Below are positions 1 to 12,784 of a stretch of DNA of 64,000 bases, piece by piece (the first letter of the stretch is position 1; every line of letters begins with the position of its first letter). Below the pieces are notes generated by a model. The model was not told the DNA's origin. It saw only the letters and a program-made list of their open reading frames with translations, and ran no database searches. The translations under genes were made by a program, and so were the position numbers. Source of the stretch: Cellulomonas sp. ES6 (GTDB lineage Bacteria > Actinomycetota > Actinomycetes > Actinomycetales > Cellulomonadaceae); contig NZ_CP125655.1 of NCBI RefSeq assembly GCF_030053835.1, forward strand, positions 1,116,001 to 1,180,000. The letters run 5' to 3'.

Positions 1-1071
1 CTCGTCGCGCAGCCGCGCCACGCCCTCGCCCACGCGCACCGCCATCGGCCCGAGCTGGTAGTCGCCGTCCGCCATGCCGGCCGCCGCCATCGCGTCGGTC
101 ACCAGCGCGATCGAGCCGGGCCCGACGAGGTCGAACACCGCCCGCACCGTGCCGTCGGCGAGGTGGGTGCCGTCGGCGACGAGCTCGACGACGAGCTCGC
201 CCCGTGCCGCCGCCGCCAGGCACGCCGCGACCGGGCCGGGGTCGCGGTGGTGCAGGGGGCGCATGCCGTTGAACAGGTGCGTCGCCGTCGGACGGGCCGA
301 CCGTCCCGCGCCCGCTCCCCCGCCGGCGGCCGCGGACCGGCGGCCGCCCCCGAGCAGAGCCCGCGCGCGGGCGACGGCGGCGTCCACCTGCTCGGCGGAC
401 GCGTCCGTGTGCCCGACCGACGGCACCGCACCCGCACGCACCAGCGCCGCGAGCACGTCGTCGGCCGGCTCCCCGTCGCCGCCGCGCCCGTGGCCGTCCG
501 CGACACCCGGCACCTCGGGCGCGACGGTCATCGTCACGAGGTGGCCCCGGGCCGCCGCCGCGAGGTCCGTCACCAGGGCGGGGTCACCCGCGAGCATGTC
601 CTGCGGGTTCTGGGCGCCGCAGCGCGCGGCCGACAGGAACGGCCCCTCGGCGTGGATGCCCACCAGGTCCCCGGACTCCACCAGGTCGGCCAGCAGCGCC
701 GCGCGCGCCAGCAGCACGTCACGGGGCGCGGTCACGAGCGACGCGACCAGGCTCGTCGTGCCGTGGCGCAGGTGCTCGCGCGCCGCGACCAGGGCCTCCT
801 CGCGCGTCGTCGCGTCCGGGAAGCTGGACCCGCCGCCGCCGTGGTCGTGCACGTCGACCAGCCCGGGCAGCAGGGTCGTCCCCGGAGCCGGCACCGGCGG
901 CAGCTCGTCCGCCCACGTGCCCGGGAGCTGCGCGGCCGGCCCCACCCAGGCGATCGAGCCGCCCGACAGGACGACCACGCCGTCCGGGAGGACCTCCGCG
1001 GGGGTCACGACCTCCCCCCGCAGGACGACGTCGGCGGGGGCGGTCTCGGCGGTGGTCACGACCCCCATCAT
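1..1071 (-). CDS. nagA: N-acetylglucosamine-6-phosphate deacetylase, partial
   Basis: Removes the acetyl group from GlcNAc-6-phosphate in amino-sugar catabolism and cell-wall recycling (cytoplasmic, amidohydrolase superfamily). 357 residues are visible; the C-terminus lies beyond the left edge. Seen in the translation: TTLLPGLVDVHDHGGGG (metal-binding HxH), VGIHAEGPFL (metal-ligand Glu), SVGHTDA, THLFNGMRPLHHR and VTDAMAAAGM (catalytic Asp), the full NagA motif series in order. Adjacent ATG codons at 1071 and 1068 are possible starts. It begins 7 bases after nucS and probably shares its transcript. Family length is about 380-400, so only some 30 residues are missing. Confidence 0.93.
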   Translation of the reverse strand, partial: MMGVVTTAETAPADVVLRGEVVTPAEVLPDGVVVLSGGSIAWVGPAAQLPGTWADELPPVPAPGTTLLPGLVDVHDHGGGGSSFPDATTREEALVAAREHLRHGTTSLVASLVTAPRDVLLARAALLADLVESGDLVGIHAEGPFLSAARCGAQNPQDMLAGDPALVTDLAAAARGHLVTMTVAPEVPGVADGHGRGGDGEPADDVLAALVRAGAVPSVGHTDASAEQVDAAVARARALLGGGRRSAAAGGGAGAGRSARPTATHLFNGMRPLHHRDPGPVAACLAAAARGELVVELVADGTHLADGTVRAVFDLVGPGSIALVTDAMAAAGMADGDYQLGPMAVRVGEGVARLRDE

Positions 1072-1078
1072 GGCGCAC

Positions 1079-1774
1079 TCAGAACAGGCGGGAGTCCACG
1101 TCGTCGACGCCGCGCATCGCGTCGTAGTCGAGCACGAGGCAGGCGATGCCGCGGTCGGTCGCGAGCACGCGCGCCTGCGGCTTGATCTCCTGCGCCGCGA
1201 ACACCCCGCGCACCGGGGCGAGCAGCGGGTCCCGGTTCAGCAGCTCCAGGTAGCGGGTGAGCTGCTCGACCCCGTCGATGTCGCCGCGGCGCTTGATCTC
1301 CACGGCCACCGTCGACCCCGAGGCGTCCCGCGCGAGGATGTCGACCGGGCCGATCGCCGTCGGGAACTCCCGGCGCACCAGCGTGTGCCCGGCGCCGAGC
1401 ACCTCGATCTGCGCGGCCATGAGCTCCTGCAGGTGCGCCTCGACGCCGTCCTTCACGAGGCCGGGGTCGACGCCCAGGTCGTGCTCCGAGTCGTGCAGCA
1501 CGTCGTGCACCTCGATCACCAGGCGGTCGTCGCTCTTGGTGTGCTGCACGGTCCACACCTGCCGCACCCCGCGCTCGGCGGCCTCGCCGGCGGCGTCCTC
1601 GGTGCGCAGCGTGCACGGCGGGCTCATCCAGTTCAGCGGCTTGTACGAGCCGCCGTCGGAGTGCAGCAGCACCGACCCGTCGGCCTTGACCACCACCAGC
1701 CGGGTCGCCAGCGGCAGGTGGGCGTTCAGCCGCCCGCTGTACCGGGCCGAGCAGCGCGCGACGAGCAGGCGCAT
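1079..1774 (-). CDS. nucS: Endonuclease NucS, non-canonical mismatch repair
   Basis: 231-residue NucS/EndoMS nuclease. In actinobacteria, which lack MutS/MutL, it cuts both strands at mismatches to keep mutation rate low. Visible: an N-terminal DNA-binding half starting [20 protein letters not shown], then a C-terminal RecB-like nuclease half with GPVDILARD and [17 protein letters not shown] (acidic and Lys catalytic residues). It ends DVDSRLF, a hydrophobic tail like the beta-clamp-binding peptide of this family. It lies downstream of the ATP synthase operon and DUF2550, its usual actinobacterial place. ATG start; full length. Confidence 0.96.
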   Translation of the reverse strand: MRLLVARCSARYSGRLNAHLPLATRLVVVKADGSVLLHSDGGSYKPLNWMSPPCTLRTEDAAGEAAERGVRQVWTVQHTKSDDRLVIEVHDVLHDSEHDLGVDPGLVKDGVEAHLQELMAAQIEVLGAGHTLVRREFPTAIGPVDILARDASGSTVAVEIKRRGDIDGVEQLTRYLELLNRDPLLAPVRGVFAAQEIKPQARVLATDRGIACLVLDYDAMRGVDDVDSRLF

Positions 1775-1799
1775 GGGGGACGTCCTTCGGTGCTGTGCG

Positions 1800-2225
1800 T
1801 CAGATGACGTGGTGCGGCACGGGCGGCGCGGCCTCGAGCCACGAGGTGAGACCCGCGTAGGCCTCGGGGGTCATGAGCAGCTCCACCTCGGGACGCGGAC
1901 CCGGTCCGGACCCGACGCGGCAGCGCACGAGGTACGCCCCGCCCGGGGACGCCGGGTCCGCCGCCGTGCGCTCGACGACCTCGATGCCGCCGCGCGGCCA
2001 GATGTGCTCCGGGCGCGGCGCGAGCGACTGCAGCCGCCACCAGTACAGGTGCCGGGCCCCGTAGTGCGCGATGCCGCGGGTCCAGCGGCCCCGCACCCGC
2101 AGCGAGCAGCGGAACGAGCCGACCCGCCGGGTCAGGGAGTGCCACCGCGACAGCCCCAGCCCCAGCACGACGAACCCCGCGAGGACGACGAGCAGCGCGA
2201 CGAGGGCGACCTGGGTCCCGCTCAC
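1800..2225 (-). CDS. DUF2550 domain membrane-anchored protein
   Basis: 141 residues starting at GTG. One N-terminal transmembrane segment (about residues 5-25, [20 protein letters not shown]) is followed by a basic soluble domain with [19 protein letters not shown] and [13 protein letters not shown], typical of DUF2550. The family is conserved in actinobacteria between atpC and nucS, as here (10 bases after atpC). Its function is unknown; the position suggests co-transcription with the ATP synthase genes, not necessarily a role in the enzyme. Confidence 0.88.
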   Translation of the reverse strand: MSGTQVALVALLVVLAGFVVLGLGLSRWHSLTRRVGSFRCSLRVRGRWTRGIAHYGARHLYWWRLQSLAPRPEHIWPRGGIEVVERTAADPASPGGAYLVRCRVGSGPGPRPEVELLMTPEAYAGLTSWLEAAPPVPHHVI

Positions 2226-2235
2226 CGCCGGCCCG

Positions 2236-2517
2236 TCAGCGCGCGGAGGCGCCGGAGGCCACCGCCTCGGCAGCGTCGACCACGACCGTCACCTGGTCGG
2301 CGTCCACGGACAGGAAGCCGCCCTCGACCGTCCACCGGTGGACGGTGCCCCCGGTCTCGGTCACCCGGACCTCCCCGTGCCGGAGCACGGAGAGGACCGG
2401 GGTGTGCCCGGCCAGGATGCCGATCTCGCCGTCCGAGGCGGGCGCGCTGACGATGCGCGCCTCACCGGACCAGATGGTGCCGTCGGTGTCGACGAGGTCG
2501 ACCTCGAGGTGGGCCAT
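2236..2517 (-). CDS. atpC: ATP synthase epsilon subunit
   Basis: 93-residue epsilon subunit of the F1 central stalk, which couples gamma rotation to catalysis. It matches the N-terminal beta-sandwich: MAHLEVDLVDTDGTIWSG, then IVSAPASDGEIGILAGHTPVLSVL. The protein ends soon after the sandwich, so the two-helix C-terminal domain that inhibits ATP hydrolysis in E. coli is essentially absent. Such short epsilon subunits are common in actinobacteria. Last structural gene of the atp operon, 56 bases after atpD. Confidence 0.96.
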   Translation of the reverse strand: MAHLEVDLVDTDGTIWSGEARIVSAPASDGEIGILAGHTPVLSVLRHGEVRVTETGGTVHRWTVEGGFLSVDADQVTVVVDAAEAVASGASAR

Positions 2518-2573
2518 GGGACGAGAACCTCCGGGGTGGGGACGAGGGCGGGGTGGAGCGGCGGGCGCCTGGG

Positions 2574-5026
<2,453 letters not shown>

Positions 5027-5029
5027 GCG

Positions 5030-6658
5030 TCAGGCCTTCTTCTGGCGGACGATCTGCTCCTGCTCGACCGGGGTCTCCTCCTCGGGCTCCTCGGCACCGA
5101 CGAGCGGCGTGCCGTCGGCCTTGAGGAACCCGTGGCGGAACTCGTCGACCGCGGCCGCGAGCTTCTCCTCCAGGTCGTCACCGAGCTTGCCGGTCTCCGC
5201 GATGGAGGTCAGCACGTCGGTGTTGCGGCGCAGGTGGTCGAGCAGCTCGGACTCGAAGCGGCGCACGTCCGGCACCGGCACGTCGTCGAGCTTGCCCTTG
5301 GTGCCGGCCCAGATCGACGCCACCTGGTCCTCGACCGGGAACGGCGAGTACTGCGGCTGCTTGAGCAGCTCCATGAGGCGTGCGCCCCGGGTGAGCTGCG
5401 CGCGGGACGCGGCGTCCAGGTCGGAGGCGAACATCGCGAACGCCTCGAGCGACCGGAACTGCGCCAGGTCCAGCTTCAGCGTGCCGGAGACCTGCTTCAT
5501 CGCCTTGACCTGCGCGGCACCGCCGACGCGGGACACCGAGATGCCGACGTCGACGGCGGGGCGCTGGTCCGCGTTGAACAGGTCCGACTGCAGGAAGATC
5601 TGCCCGTCGGTGATGGAGATGACGTTCGTCGGGATGTACGCCGAGACGTCGTTCGCCTTGGTCTCGATGAACGGCAGACCGGTCATCGAGCCGCCGCCGA
5701 GCTCGTCGGAGAGCTTCGCGCAGCGCTCCAGCAGGCGGGAGTGCAGGTAGAACACGTCACCGGGGTACGCCTCGCGGCCCGGCGGGCGGCGCAGCAGCAG
5801 GGACACGGCGCGGTACGCCTCGGCCTGCTTCGACAGGTCGTCGAACACGATGAGGACGTGCTTGCCGCCGTACATCCAGTGCTGGCCGATGGCCGAGCCG
5901 GTGTAGGGCGCCAGGTACTTGAAGCCCGCCGGGTCGGACGCGGGGGCGGCGACGATCGTCGTGTACTCGAGCGCGCCGGCCTCCTCGAGCGCGCCGCGCA
6001 CCGCGGCGATCGTCGAGCCCTTCTGGCCGATCGCGACGTAGATGCAGCGGACCTGCTGGTTCGGGTCGCCCGACTCCCAGTTGGCCTTCTGGTTGATGAT
6101 CGTGTCGATCGCGATCGCGGTCTTGCCGGTCTGGCGGTCGCCGATGACGAGCTGCCGCTGCCCGCGGCCGATCGGGATCATCGAGTCGATCGCCTTGATG
6201 CCGGTCTGCAGCGGCTCGTGCACGGACTTGCGGGCCATGACGCCCGGGGCCTGCAGCTCCAGGGCGCGGCGGCCCTCCGCGGCGATCTCGCCCAGGCCGT
6301 CGATCGGCTGGCCGAGCGGGTCCACGACCCGGCCCAGGTAGTCGTCGCCGACGGGCACGGACAGCACCTCGCCGGTCCGGCGGACCTCCTGGCCCTCCTC
6401 GATGCCGGTGAACTCACCGAGCACGATGACGCCGATCTCCCGGACGTCGAGGTTCAGGGCCAGGCCCAGCGTGCCGTCCTCGAAGCGCAGCAGCTCGTTG
6501 GCCATCGCGCCGGGCAGGCCCTCGACCTGCGCGATCCCGTCGCCGGCGAGGGTGACGCGGCCGACCTCCTCGGACGCGGCGCCGGTGGGCTCGTACGTCG
6601 TGACGAAGCTGTCCAGCGCGGCGCGGATGTCCTCCGGCCGGATCTGCAGCTCGCTCAT
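5030..6658 (-). CDS. atpA: ATP synthase alpha subunit
   Basis: 542-residue non-catalytic nucleotide-binding subunit of F1. Visible: N-terminal delta-contact region [20 protein letters not shown]-loop [15 protein letters not shown], and [20 protein letters not shown] plus [19 protein letters not shown], hallmarks of AtpA. The ATG at 6658 is chosen over an in-frame start 15 codons upstream because homology begins at MSELQ. The C-terminal tail is acidic, then basic ([20 protein letters not shown]), as in other actinobacteria. Confidence 0.98.
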   Translation of the reverse strand: MSELQIRPEDIRAALDSFVTTYEPTGAASEEVGRVTLAGDGIAQVEGLPGAMANELLRFEDGTLGLALNLDVREIGVIVLGEFTGIEEGQEVRRTGEVLSVPVGDDYLGRVVDPLGQPIDGLGEIAAEGRRALELQAPGVMARKSVHEPLQTGIKAIDSMIPIGRGQRQLVIGDRQTGKTAIAIDTIINQKANWESGDPNQQVRCIYVAIGQKGSTIAAVRGALEEAGALEYTTIVAAPASDPAGFKYLAPYTGSAIGQHWMYGGKHVLIVFDDLSKQAEAYRAVSLLLRRPPGREAYPGDVFYLHSRLLERCAKLSDELGGGSMTGLPFIETKANDVSAYIPTNVISITDGQIFLQSDLFNADQRPAVDVGISVSRVGGAAQVKAMKQVSGTLKLDLAQFRSLEAFAMFASDLDAASRAQLTRGARLMELLKQPQYSPFPVEDQVASIWAGTKGKLDDVPVPDVRRFESELLDHLRRNTDVLTSIAETGKLGDDLEEKLAAAVDEFRHGFLKADGTPLVGAEEPEEETPVEQEQIVRQKKA

Positions 6659-6732
6659 GGCATCTCTCCTGTCGTGTCGCACGCTCGCCGCGTGCGCTCC
6701 CACGTGGTTCCGGGTCGGGCTCGCAGAGCCCG

Positions 6733-7544
6733 TCAGCTGGCCAGTCGTCGTCGGGCGTCCGCCAGCCGTGCGAGCACGGTCGCGTCGATCACCTCGGGGC
6801 CGACCTGCACGCGCAGGCCGCCCAGGACGTGCGGGTCCACCTGGACCTGCACCTGCATCTCGCGGCCGTAGGCCCGTCCGAGGATCTCCGCGAGCCGGCG
6901 CTGCTGGCCGCCGTCCAGCTCGGCCGCGCTGACGACCGTCGCGACCGTGCGGCGGCGCCGCTCGGCGATGAGGTCGGTCAGGTGCCCGAGCGTGGCGACG
7001 TACCGGCGGCCGCGCGGCGCGACGGCCGCCCGGCGGGCCAGCACCCGCGTCGCGGGAGCGCCCTGCCCGCCCAGCAGGCGGTCGACGAGCTCCCCGCGGG
7101 CCTCGGCGTGCACCGAGTCCTCGTACAGGAGCCGGCGCACCTCGCGCTGGCCGGCGAGCGCCCGGCCGAGCCGGAACAGCTCCTCCTGGACCTGCTCGAT
7201 CGTGCCGTCGGCCTCCGCCGAGGCGAGCACGGCCGCGAAGGCCAGGTGCTCGACGGCGTCCGCCAGGTCCTCCTCGGCGGACCAGCGCGCCCGCACCAGC
7301 CCCTGCGCGGCCTCGACCACGCGCGGGTCGGCGCCGGTGAGCAGCCGCGCGGCCAGGGCGGCCTTGCGGTCCGCCGCGGCCGACGGGTCGGTGAGGGTGC
7401 GCCGCAGCGAGCCGGACGAGTCCAGCGCGTCCACCAGCGCGAACAGCTGCTCGCCGAGCAGCCGCCCCTCGGCGCCGGCCTCACGCAGCACCGGCTCGAA
7501 CCGGCCCTCCGCGGCGACCAGCGACGCCCGGCTCGTCCCTCGCA

Positions 7545-7545
<1 letters not shown>
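6733..7545 (-). CDS. atpH: ATP synthase delta subunit
   Basis: 270-residue delta (OSCP) subunit, the peripheral-stalk cap that joins F1 to subunit b. It is about 90 residues longer than E. coli delta, which is normal for actinobacteria. The C-terminal OSCP signature is seen as [20 protein letters not shown] and [19 protein letters not shown]. The ATG overlaps the atpF stop by one base (7545). Confidence 0.95.
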
Positions 7546-8470
<925 letters not shown>

Positions 8471-9283
8471 TCAGTGCTCGTCCTCGACCGACTGGCTGAG
8501 GTAGACGGCCGTGAGGACGACGAAGATGTAGGCCTGCAGCGCCGCGACGAACACCTCGAACAGCGTGATCGCGAAGCCGCCGGCCAGGGTGAGCGCCCCG
8601 AAGGGCTTCAGGCCGCCGCTGGCCTCGAACAGCAGGAACTGCGTGGCCGAGAAGCACAGCACGAGCATCAGGTGACCGGCGACCATGTTGGCCATGAGCC
8701 GGATCGCCAGCGTGAGGGGCCGCAGGACGAACACCTGCAGGAACTCCACGGGCGTCAGCAGCACGTAGAGGAACGGCGGGACGCCCGGCGGGAACAGGCT
8801 GTTCTTGAGGAACCCGCCGACGCCGTGGGCCTTCACGCCCGCCCCGAGGTACATGACGTACACCCAGAGCGCGAGCATGACCGGCAGGCCGATGAGGGAC
8901 GTCCCGGCGATGTTCAGCCCGGGGATCACGCCGGTGATGTTGAAGGCGAAGATCGCGAAGAAGATCGTCGTCAGGAGCGCGACGTACTTGCCGGCCTTCT
9001 CCTTGCCGATGATGTCCTCGGCGACGTTGACGCGCACGAAGTCGAGCAGGAACTCGGCCATGTTCTGGCCGCGGCGCGGGACGAGCCGCGCCCGCCGGGC
9101 CGCGATCACCATGAGGGTCAGCAGCACCGCGACGGCGACGAAGCGGACCAGCTGGATCCGGTTGATCTCGAAGACGGTGCCCTCGAACCAGATGGCCGGC
9201 GGGAAGAACTCGGCGATCGACGGCTTGTGGAACCCGGACTCGCCTTCGGCAGCGAGCGGCAGGATCGTCGCAAGGCTGGACAG
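8471..9283 (-). CDS. atpB: ATP synthase subunit a, probable CTG start
   Basis: Stator subunit a of Fo, forming the proton half-channels against the c ring. About 270 residues with some six transmembrane helices. The conserved Arg lies in LRPLTLAIRLMANMVAGHL. The first ATG/GTG/TTG start in frame is at 9127, which would remove about 50 N-terminal residues that look genuine (ATILPLAAEGESGF, IAEFFPPAIWFEG) and part of helix 1. No ATG, GTG or TTG occurs in frame upstream of that. A CTG at 9283 stands 6 bases after an AGGAG Shine-Dalgarno sequence and gives a normal length, so I choose it. The gene identity is certain; the start is inferred. Confidence 0.9.
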   Translation of the reverse strand: MSSLATILPLAAEGESGFHKPSIAEFFPPAIWFEGTVFEINRIQLVRFVAVAVLLTLMVIAARRARLVPRRGQNMAEFLLDFVRVNVAEDIIGKEKAGKYVALLTTIFFAIFAFNITGVIPGLNIAGTSLIGLPVMLALWVYVMYLGAGVKAHGVGGFLKNSLFPPGVPPFLYVLLTPVEFLQVFVLRPLTLAIRLMANMVAGHLMLVLCFSATQFLLFEASGGLKPFGALTLAGGFAITLFEVFVAALQAYIFVVLTAVYLSQSVEDEH

Positions 9284-9289
9284 AGCAGT

Positions 9290-9294
9290 CTCCT
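9290..9294 (-). promoter_or_regulatory. Shine-Dalgarno site supporting the atpB CTG start
   Basis: On the minus strand AGGAG lies at 9294-9290, followed by six bases (ACTGCT) and then CTG at 9283. The spacing is ideal for initiation, and no other Shine-Dalgarno-like run precedes a better start codon in this frame. Confidence 0.6.
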
Positions 9295-9376
9295 GTAGGT
9301 CGAAGGCGCCGGCGGTCGATCCCAGGTATGGGTCACTCCGCCGGGACCCGGCCGTCGTGGGTGGTTCGGGGGAAGC

Positions 9377-9880
9377 CTAGCCCATCGTCGGGCTGTCGCC
9401 GTCCGGCTCATCCCGATTCGGGACCTTCGGCCCAGAACCCGAGGGTGACACGTACGGCACCCTGCCCCGCTGCACCGCGCGGTAGTCCAGCAGGGCCGAC
9501 CCGATGACGGCCACGGCGACGACGACGGCCAGCACGTAGCGGTCGTAGAAGTCCATGCCGCGCAGCACCGCGAGCACGACGACGACCACCGCGAGCTTGC
9601 CCAGCCAGGTGCCCATGATGACGGCCATCATCTTCCCGGGCGCCGTGTGGGAGGTCCGCAGCATGGACAGCGTCGTGGTGCCGGAGAACACCAGCGCGAT
9701 GGCGGCGCCGACGAGCGCGCCCCACACGCCCGGCACCCCCGCGACGAGCCAGCCGACGCCGACGCCGAGCACGGCGACGCCCGCGACCAGCACCACCATG
9801 TCGCGCAGGGCGCGGCGGAAGACGGCCGCCACCTCCGGGCTGTCGCCCCGGGGGGTCGTCTCGGGCGTGGGGTCGGTCAT
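9377..9880 (-). CDS. AtpI-like membrane protein
   Basis: 167 residues with four predicted membrane segments (VVLVAGVAVLGVGVGWLVAG, WGALVGAAIALVFSG, LGKLAVVVVVLAVLRG, LAVVVAVAVIGSALLDY) and polar, Pro/Gly-rich tails. It sits directly before atpB, the usual place of AtpI (subunit i), proposed to help c-ring assembly or Mg2+ uptake. The ATG at 9880 overlaps the wecA stop (ATGA). Similarity to E. coli AtpI is weak; the call rests on position and topology. Confidence 0.7.
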   Translation of the reverse strand: MTDPTPETTPRGDSPEVAAVFRRALRDMVVLVAGVAVLGVGVGWLVAGVPGVWGALVGAAIALVFSGTTTLSMLRTSHTAPGKMMAVIMGTWLGKLAVVVVVLAVLRGMDFYDRYVLAVVVAVAVIGSALLDYRAVQRGRVPYVSPSGSGPKVPNRDEPDGDSPTMG

Positions 9881-11181
9881 CGGTCCGTCCTCGGGTCGGT
9901 GTCGGTCAGGGCGGTCAGGGAGGCGTGCAGCGCCACCGGCGGGCTGCCGCCGGGGTCGGCGGCGGGGTGCCAGGCGTGCCGGCGGGCGTCGGCGGCGTGG
10001 CGCGCGGGCGCGGTGCCGCCGTGCGGTCCCGTGCCCGGCTCCCCCGGGTGCGGGTGCACGGGCCCGGAGGACGGCCCCGCGGTGCCGGCCGGTCCGGGAC
10101 CGCTGCGCCCCCGCAGCGGTCCGAGCGTGAGGGCCAGCGCGACGAGCACGCCCGCCGCGAGGCCGACGAGCACCGCGGTGGTCGAGAACCACACCAGCGC
10201 GACCGCGGCACCCGTGAACAGCGCGGTCCAGACGTAGAGGATGATCACCGCGCGCCGGTGCGAGTGGCCGATCGCCAGCATCCGGTGGTGCAGGTGCATG
10301 CGGTCCGGGTGGAACGGCGACTTGCCGGTGCCGACCCGCCGCACCACGGCCAGCCCCATGTCGAGCAGCGGCAGCAGCAGGACGGCCAGCGGCAGCAGGA
10401 TCGGCAGGAACGCGGGGAACGACTGCCGCGTCATCGCCGGGTCGATCTGCCCCGTGACCCGGATGCCGGCCGCGGCGATCACCAGGCCGATGAGCATCGA
10501 CCCGGAGTCGCCCATGAAGATGCGCGCCGGGTGGAAGTTGTGCGGCAGGAACCCGACGCAGGCGCCCACGAGCAGCGCGACGATCAGCGTCGCGAGGCTC
10601 GAGTAGTCGCCCGGGCTGGCCTCGCGCGTGAGCTGGTAGGAGTAGACGAAGAACCCCGCGCCGCCGATCGCGATGAGGCCCGCCGCCAGCCCGTCGAGGC
10701 CGTCGACGAAGTTCACGGCGTTCATCGCGACGACGACCGTCAGCACCGTCAGGCCGAGCCAGATCCGGTCCGAGCCGAGCACCACGCCGTCGATCGGCAG
10801 CTGGTAGAGCTGCACGCCCTGCGAGGCCATGACGAACGCGGCCAGCACCTGGCCGACCAGCTTCGTCATCCAGTCGAGGTCCCAGATGTCGTCCGCGACG
10901 CCGAGCGCGCACACGATGGTCGCCGCCGCCGCGATGCCGATGATCGGCCGGGGGTTCTCGAACACGGCGTCGAGGAACGGCAGCCGGCTCGCCATCGCCA
11001 GGCCGACGAGGATGCCCGCCCACATCGCGAGCCCCCCGAGCCGCGGCGTCGGGATGGAGTGCACGTCCCGCGTCCGCACCGCCGTGATGGCGCCCCACCG
11101 CAGCGCGCACCACCGCGCCACCGGCGTCAGCAGGTACGTGGCCGCCGCGGCGATGAGCAGGAGCAGGAGGTACGCCCTCAC
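9877..11181 (-). CDS. wecA: MraY/WecA-family UDP-sugar phosphotransferase
   Basis: 434-residue polytopic enzyme that transfers a sugar-1-phosphate (probably GlcNAc-1-P) to decaprenyl phosphate, starting cell-wall linker or arabinogalactan-type glycan synthesis. Key motifs: VHSIPTPRLGGLAMW, ALGVADDIWDLDW (Mg2+-binding DD), MNAVNFVDGLDGLAAG and ARIFMGDSGSMLIG, then the His cluster PDRMHLHHRML that separates WecA from MraY. About ten or eleven TM segments. The last 80 or so residues are a Pro/Gly/His-rich hydrophilic extension of unknown role. GTG start overlaps the tsaC stop; its own stop overlaps atpI. Confidence 0.9.
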   Translation of the reverse strand: MRAYLLLLLIAAAATYLLTPVARWCALRWGAITAVRTRDVHSIPTPRLGGLAMWAGILVGLAMASRLPFLDAVFENPRPIIGIAAAATIVCALGVADDIWDLDWMTKLVGQVLAAFVMASQGVQLYQLPIDGVVLGSDRIWLGLTVLTVVVAMNAVNFVDGLDGLAAGLIAIGGAGFFVYSYQLTREASPGDYSSLATLIVALLVGACVGFLPHNFHPARIFMGDSGSMLIGLVIAAAGIRVTGQIDPAMTRQSFPAFLPILLPLAVLLLPLLDMGLAVVRRVGTGKSPFHPDRMHLHHRMLAIGHSHRRAVIILYVWTALFTGAAVALVWFSTTAVLVGLAAGVLVALALTLGPLRGRSGPGPAGTAGPSSGPVHPHPGEPGTGPHGGTAPARHAADARRHAWHPAADPGGSPPVALHASLTALTDTDPRTDR

Positions 11182-11831
11182 CGGCCGGGTCCACCCACCA
11201 CGGGTGCGACCTCGCGCAGGCGCTCGAGGGAGAGGGCGCCCTCGCGGACGACGCGCAGCTCGTCGCCGGTGGCGTCGACGATGGTCGAGGCGACCTGACC
11301 GGGCGTGCGGCCGCCGTCGAGGTACGTCTGCACCCGGTCGCCGAGCTGGGCGACCGCCTCGCCGACCTCCAGGGCCGACGGCTGACCGGTGCGGTTCGCG
11401 CTCGACACCGCCATCGGGCCGGTGCGGCGCAGCAGGGCCAGCGCGACGGGGTGGTCGGGCACCCGCAGGGCGACCGTGCCGTGCGTGTCACCGAGGTCCC
11501 AGGCCAGCGACGGCTGCGCCACCAGGATGATCGTGAGCCCGCCCGGCCAGAACGCCTCCGCGAGGTCGCGGGCCGCCTGCGGGACGCCCATCGCCAGCCC
11601 GTCCAGCGTCCGCGCGTCGGGCATGAGCACCGGGGGCGGCATCTGCCGGCCGCGGCCCTTCGCGGCGAGCAGGGCCGCGACCGCCGGCGGCGTGAACGCG
11701 TCCGCGCCGATCCCGTACACGGTGTCCGTCGGCAGCACGACCAGCCCGCCGCGCTCGACCGTGTGGACGGCGGCGTCGAGGGCCGGCCCCCAGGTGGCGG
11801 GATCGGTGGCGTCCAGGGCGTGGGCAGTCAC
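11178..11831 (-). CDS. tsaC: L-threonylcarbamoyladenylate synthase (Sua5/YrdC family)
   Basis: 217-residue YrdC-domain enzyme making threonylcarbamoyl-AMP from threonine, bicarbonate and ATP, the first step of t6A37 tRNA modification. Visible: GGLVVLPTDTVYGIGADAF (substrate site), AKGRGRQMPPPVLM, WPGGLTIIL, VALRVPDHP and MAVSSANRTGQPS. The length fits the single-domain TsaC type rather than long Sua5. GTG at 11831 overlaps the prmC stop by four bases. Confidence 0.93.
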   Translation of the reverse strand: MTAHALDATDPATWGPALDAAVHTVERGGLVVLPTDTVYGIGADAFTPPAVAALLAAKGRGRQMPPPVLMPDARTLDGLAMGVPQAARDLAEAFWPGGLTIILVAQPSLAWDLGDTHGTVALRVPDHPVALALLRRTGPMAVSSANRTGQPSALEVGEAVAQLGDRVQTYLDGGRTPGQVASTIVDATGDELRVVREGALSLERLREVAPVVGGPGR

Positions 11832-12784
11832 GGCTGCGAGTCTCCCACGCCGGCCTGGGCGCCCGGAGGCGGCTCGCCCGGCTCCCGCGGCACCGGGGCC
11901 GGGCCGCGCCGCCGGGCGACGAGCATCCGGGGGCGGCCGGTGAGGTCGGGCAGCGTCGCGACCGCCTCGAACGCGCCGGTCGCCTCGGCGTCCGCCCGGG
12001 AGGCGGCGTCCTGCACCTCGGCGTGCTCCATGACGAGCAGGCCGCCGGGGACGAGCAGCCGCGCGGCCGCCGCCAGCACGGCACGCGGGACGTCCAGGCC
12101 GTCCGCGCCGCCGCCGTACAGCGCCAGGTCGGGGTCGTGGTCCCGGACCTCCGGGTCCACCGGCACGGCGTCCGGCGGGATGTACGGCGGGTTGGACACC
12201 ACGACGTCGACGGTGCCGTCGAGCTCCGCGAGCAGCGCCGGGTCCCGCACGTCGCCGAGCTCCACGCGCATCGTCCCGGAGCCCGACGCGCCGTGGTTGT
12301 GCCGCGTCAGGGCCACGGCCTCCGGCGACGCGTCGACCGCGACCACCCGCGCACCGGGCACCTCGGTGTCGACCGACAGCGCGATGCCCCCGGCGCCGCA
12401 GCACAGGTCGACCACCAGCGGCGACCGCCCCTCCGCCGTGAGCCGCGCGGCCTCGTCGACCGCGACCTGCGCGACGGTCTCGGTCTCCGGCCGCGGCACG
12501 AACACGCCCGGCTCCACGCGCAGGCTCAGGTAGCGGAACACCGTCGAGCCGACGATGTGCTGCAGCGGCTCGCGGCGCCGGCGGCGGTCCACCAGCCCGG
12601 CGTACTCCTCGGTGAACCCCTCCGGCGCGGGCGGCGCCATCACGAGGTCCAGCCGCGGCAGCCCCAGGGCGTACGCCGCCAGCGCCACCGCGTCGTGCCG
12701 CGGCGACCCGACGCCGGCGTCCGCGAGCACGCGCGTCGCGCCCTCGACGAGCGCGCGGACCGTCGGGGCCGGGGCCTCGGTCAC
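11828..12784 (-). CDS. prmC: Peptide chain release factor N5-glutamine methyltransferase
   Basis: 318-residue SAM-dependent methyltransferase that modifies the Gln of the GGQ motif in release factors. Visible: N-terminal helical substrate-binding domain with [10 protein letters not shown] site [15 protein letters not shown], and catalytic NPPY (residues 198-201, VVSNPPYIP). It overlaps its substrate gene prfA by four bases (GTGA), a standard arrangement. Confidence 0.95.
   Translation of the reverse strand: MTEAPAPTVRALVEGATRVLADAGVGSPRHDAVALAAYALGLPRLDLVMAPPAPEGFTEEYAGLVDRRRRREPLQHIVGSTVFRYLSLRVEPGVFVPRPETETVAQVAVDEAARLTAEGRSPLVVDLCCGAGGIALSVDTEVPGARVVAVDASPEAVALTRHNHGASGSGTMRVELGDVRDPALLAELDGTVDVVVSNPPYIPPDAVPVDPEVRDHDPDLALYGGGADGLDVPRAVLAAAARLLVPGGLLVMEHAEVQDAASRADAEATGAFEAVATLPDLTGRPRMLVARRRGPAPVPREPGEPPPGAQAGVGDSQP

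Noticed and set aside
9118..9411. An in-track alternative start for atpB at GTG 9411
   Set aside because: That GTG belongs to a different reading frame giving an Arg/Ser-rich shadow protein, so it cannot supply the missing atpB start.
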